Shown here: positions 63,318 to 64,000 of the stretch, in pieces
How the letters are laid out: the number at the start of each line of letters is the position of its first letter
Position numbering within the stretch: the stretch's first letter is position 1
Assembly (NCBI RefSeq): GCF_001426865.1
Contig: NZ_LMFO01000034.1
Coordinates: forward strand, 65,338 to 129,337
Direction of reading: 5' to 3'
Length of the DNA stretch: 64,000 nucleotides
Source: Paenibacillus sp. Root52
Lineage (GTDB): Bacteria > Bacillota > Bacilli > Paenibacillales > Paenibacillaceae
Notes under the pieces: model-generated
What the model was told of the DNA's origin: nothing
Databases searched by the model: none
Seen by the model: only the letters and a program-made list of their open reading frames with translations
Made by a program: the position numbers and the translations under genes

Positions 63318-64000
63318 ATGGCCATACCTTTTGGTACGGAACAGTTAAGCATATATTATGGGCATTTCCAGGCGGTTAAACAGATTAGTCTGGCATTCCC
63401 TGAAGCGAGCGTGACGGCCCTTATTGGTCCGTCAGGTTGCGGTAAATCGACGTTCCTTCGTTCGTTGAATCGAATGAATGATGAGATCGCCGGATCTCGT
63501 ACAGAAGGTCATATCTGGATGGACGGTAATGACCTGAACGAGCCGGGTACAGATGTAATCAAGCTTCGCCAGAAGATCGGCATGGTGTGGCAGAAGCCCA
63601 ATCCATTCCATAAGTCTATTTATAACAATATCGCGTTTGGCCCCCGCTATCGCGGTACGAAGAGTAAAAAGGCATTGGATGAGATTGTGGAAAAAAGCCT
63701 GCGCCGTGCAGCCCTTTGGGATGAAGTGAAGGACAGACTTAACGAGTCGGCCTTGTCACTATCTGGTGGACAACAACAGCGTCTGTGTATCGCACGCGCA
63801 CTGTCGGTTGACCCGCAGATTTTGCTGCTTGATGAGCCGGCATCTGCACTTGACCCGGTATCTACGGGTAAAGTGGAGGAATTAATTTCCGAACTGAAGA
63901 AGGATCTACGGATCGTTATTGTAACGCACAACATGCAGCAAGCAGCACGGATCTCAGATTTTACCGCGTATTTCTATTTGGGCAGCATGATTGAACACGG
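63318..64000 (+). CDS. pstB: Phosphate ABC ATP-binding protein PstB (cut by window end)
   Basis: The first 227 codons are present, reading off the right edge. ATG at 63318 behind AAGGAGG. Walker [10 protein letters not shown], signature LSGGQQQRL and Walker [12 protein letters not shown] are visible, with the PstB-type [11 protein letters not shown] early. It completes the phosphate importer. Confidence 0.94.
   Translation, partial: MAIPFGTEQLSIYYGHFQAVKQISLAFPEASVTALIGPSGCGKSTFLRSLNRMNDEIAGSRTEGHIWMDGNDLNEPGTDVIKLRQKIGMVWQKPNPFHKSIYNNIAFGPRYRGTKSKKALDEIVEKSLRRAALWDEVKDRLNESALSLSGGQQQRLCIARALSVDPQILLLDEPASALDPVSTGKVEELISELKKDLRIVIVTHNMQQAARISDFTAYFYLGSMIEH

Overview
The window looks like a chromosomal stretch of a Paenibacillus-type Firmicute. 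Support: moderate GC, strong AGGAGG-type ribosome binding sites, frequent TTG and GTG starts, an SLH-like surface protein, a serS T-box leader, a TPP riboswitch, CsoR/CopZ/CopA copper handling, a nupNOPQ-like nucleoside importer and pxpBCA. The genus is inferred from overall gene resemblance, not from a marker gene. No rRNA, tRNA, CRISPR array, prophage or IS transposase was seen.

Layout. 0.1-3.1 kb: cupin, aldo/keto reductase and DUF445 protein. 3.3-5.5 kb: a three-gene module of lipoprotein, lipase with a C-terminal WXG-like helical domain, and small WXG protein. It resembles the reversed type VII secretion lipase toxins (TslA type) with immunity lipoprotein and helical partner. 5.6-10.1 kb: YcnI and YcnJ copper proteins and a NarL-type two-component system. 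10.4-15.3 kb: small proteins, a GGDEF/HD-GYP c-di-GMP enzyme, a DUF5317 gene coupled to a 34-residue membrane peptide, and an SLH-like secreted protein. 15.5-21.8 kb: nucleoside ABC importer, YuiH-like molybdoenzyme and nucleoside phosphorylase. 21.9-23.1 kb: an AT-rich pair of a secreted protein and a small membrane protein. 23.4-27.8 kb: GNAT, then csoR, copZ and copA with two CsoR-type operators. 28.0-30.8 kb: ABC-2 type exporter-like gene behind a perfect 29-bp palindrome, TetR regulator and nitroreductase. 30.9-35.5 kb: TatD, then a TPP-riboswitch-controlled thiamine-precursor importer. 35.5-48.0 kb: mostly single metabolic or unknown genes, with a T-box serS, a deaminase gene broken by one extra T, HIT, AraC, BIG2-repeat protein, DUF2809, DUF952, DinB and DUF2785. 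48.1-51.2 kb: pxpBCA 5-oxoprolinase and NUDIX. 51.6-59.7 kb: flavin-fold protein, LysM-anchored nucleotidase, EAL protein, chemoreceptor and ArsB. 60-64 kb: Pho box and pstSCA with the start of pstB, cut by the window end.

The least explained feature is a dispersed, highly structured repeat present in six copies (near 6.6, 16.7, 24.3, 34.0, 51.5 and 60.2 kb). All copies share a core and fold into a long hairpin whose stems change in compensating ways between copies. All six point in the direction of transcription of the genes on both sides. This suggests a transcribed RNA element rather than a simple MITE. Together with the lipase module, these are the items most worth following up.
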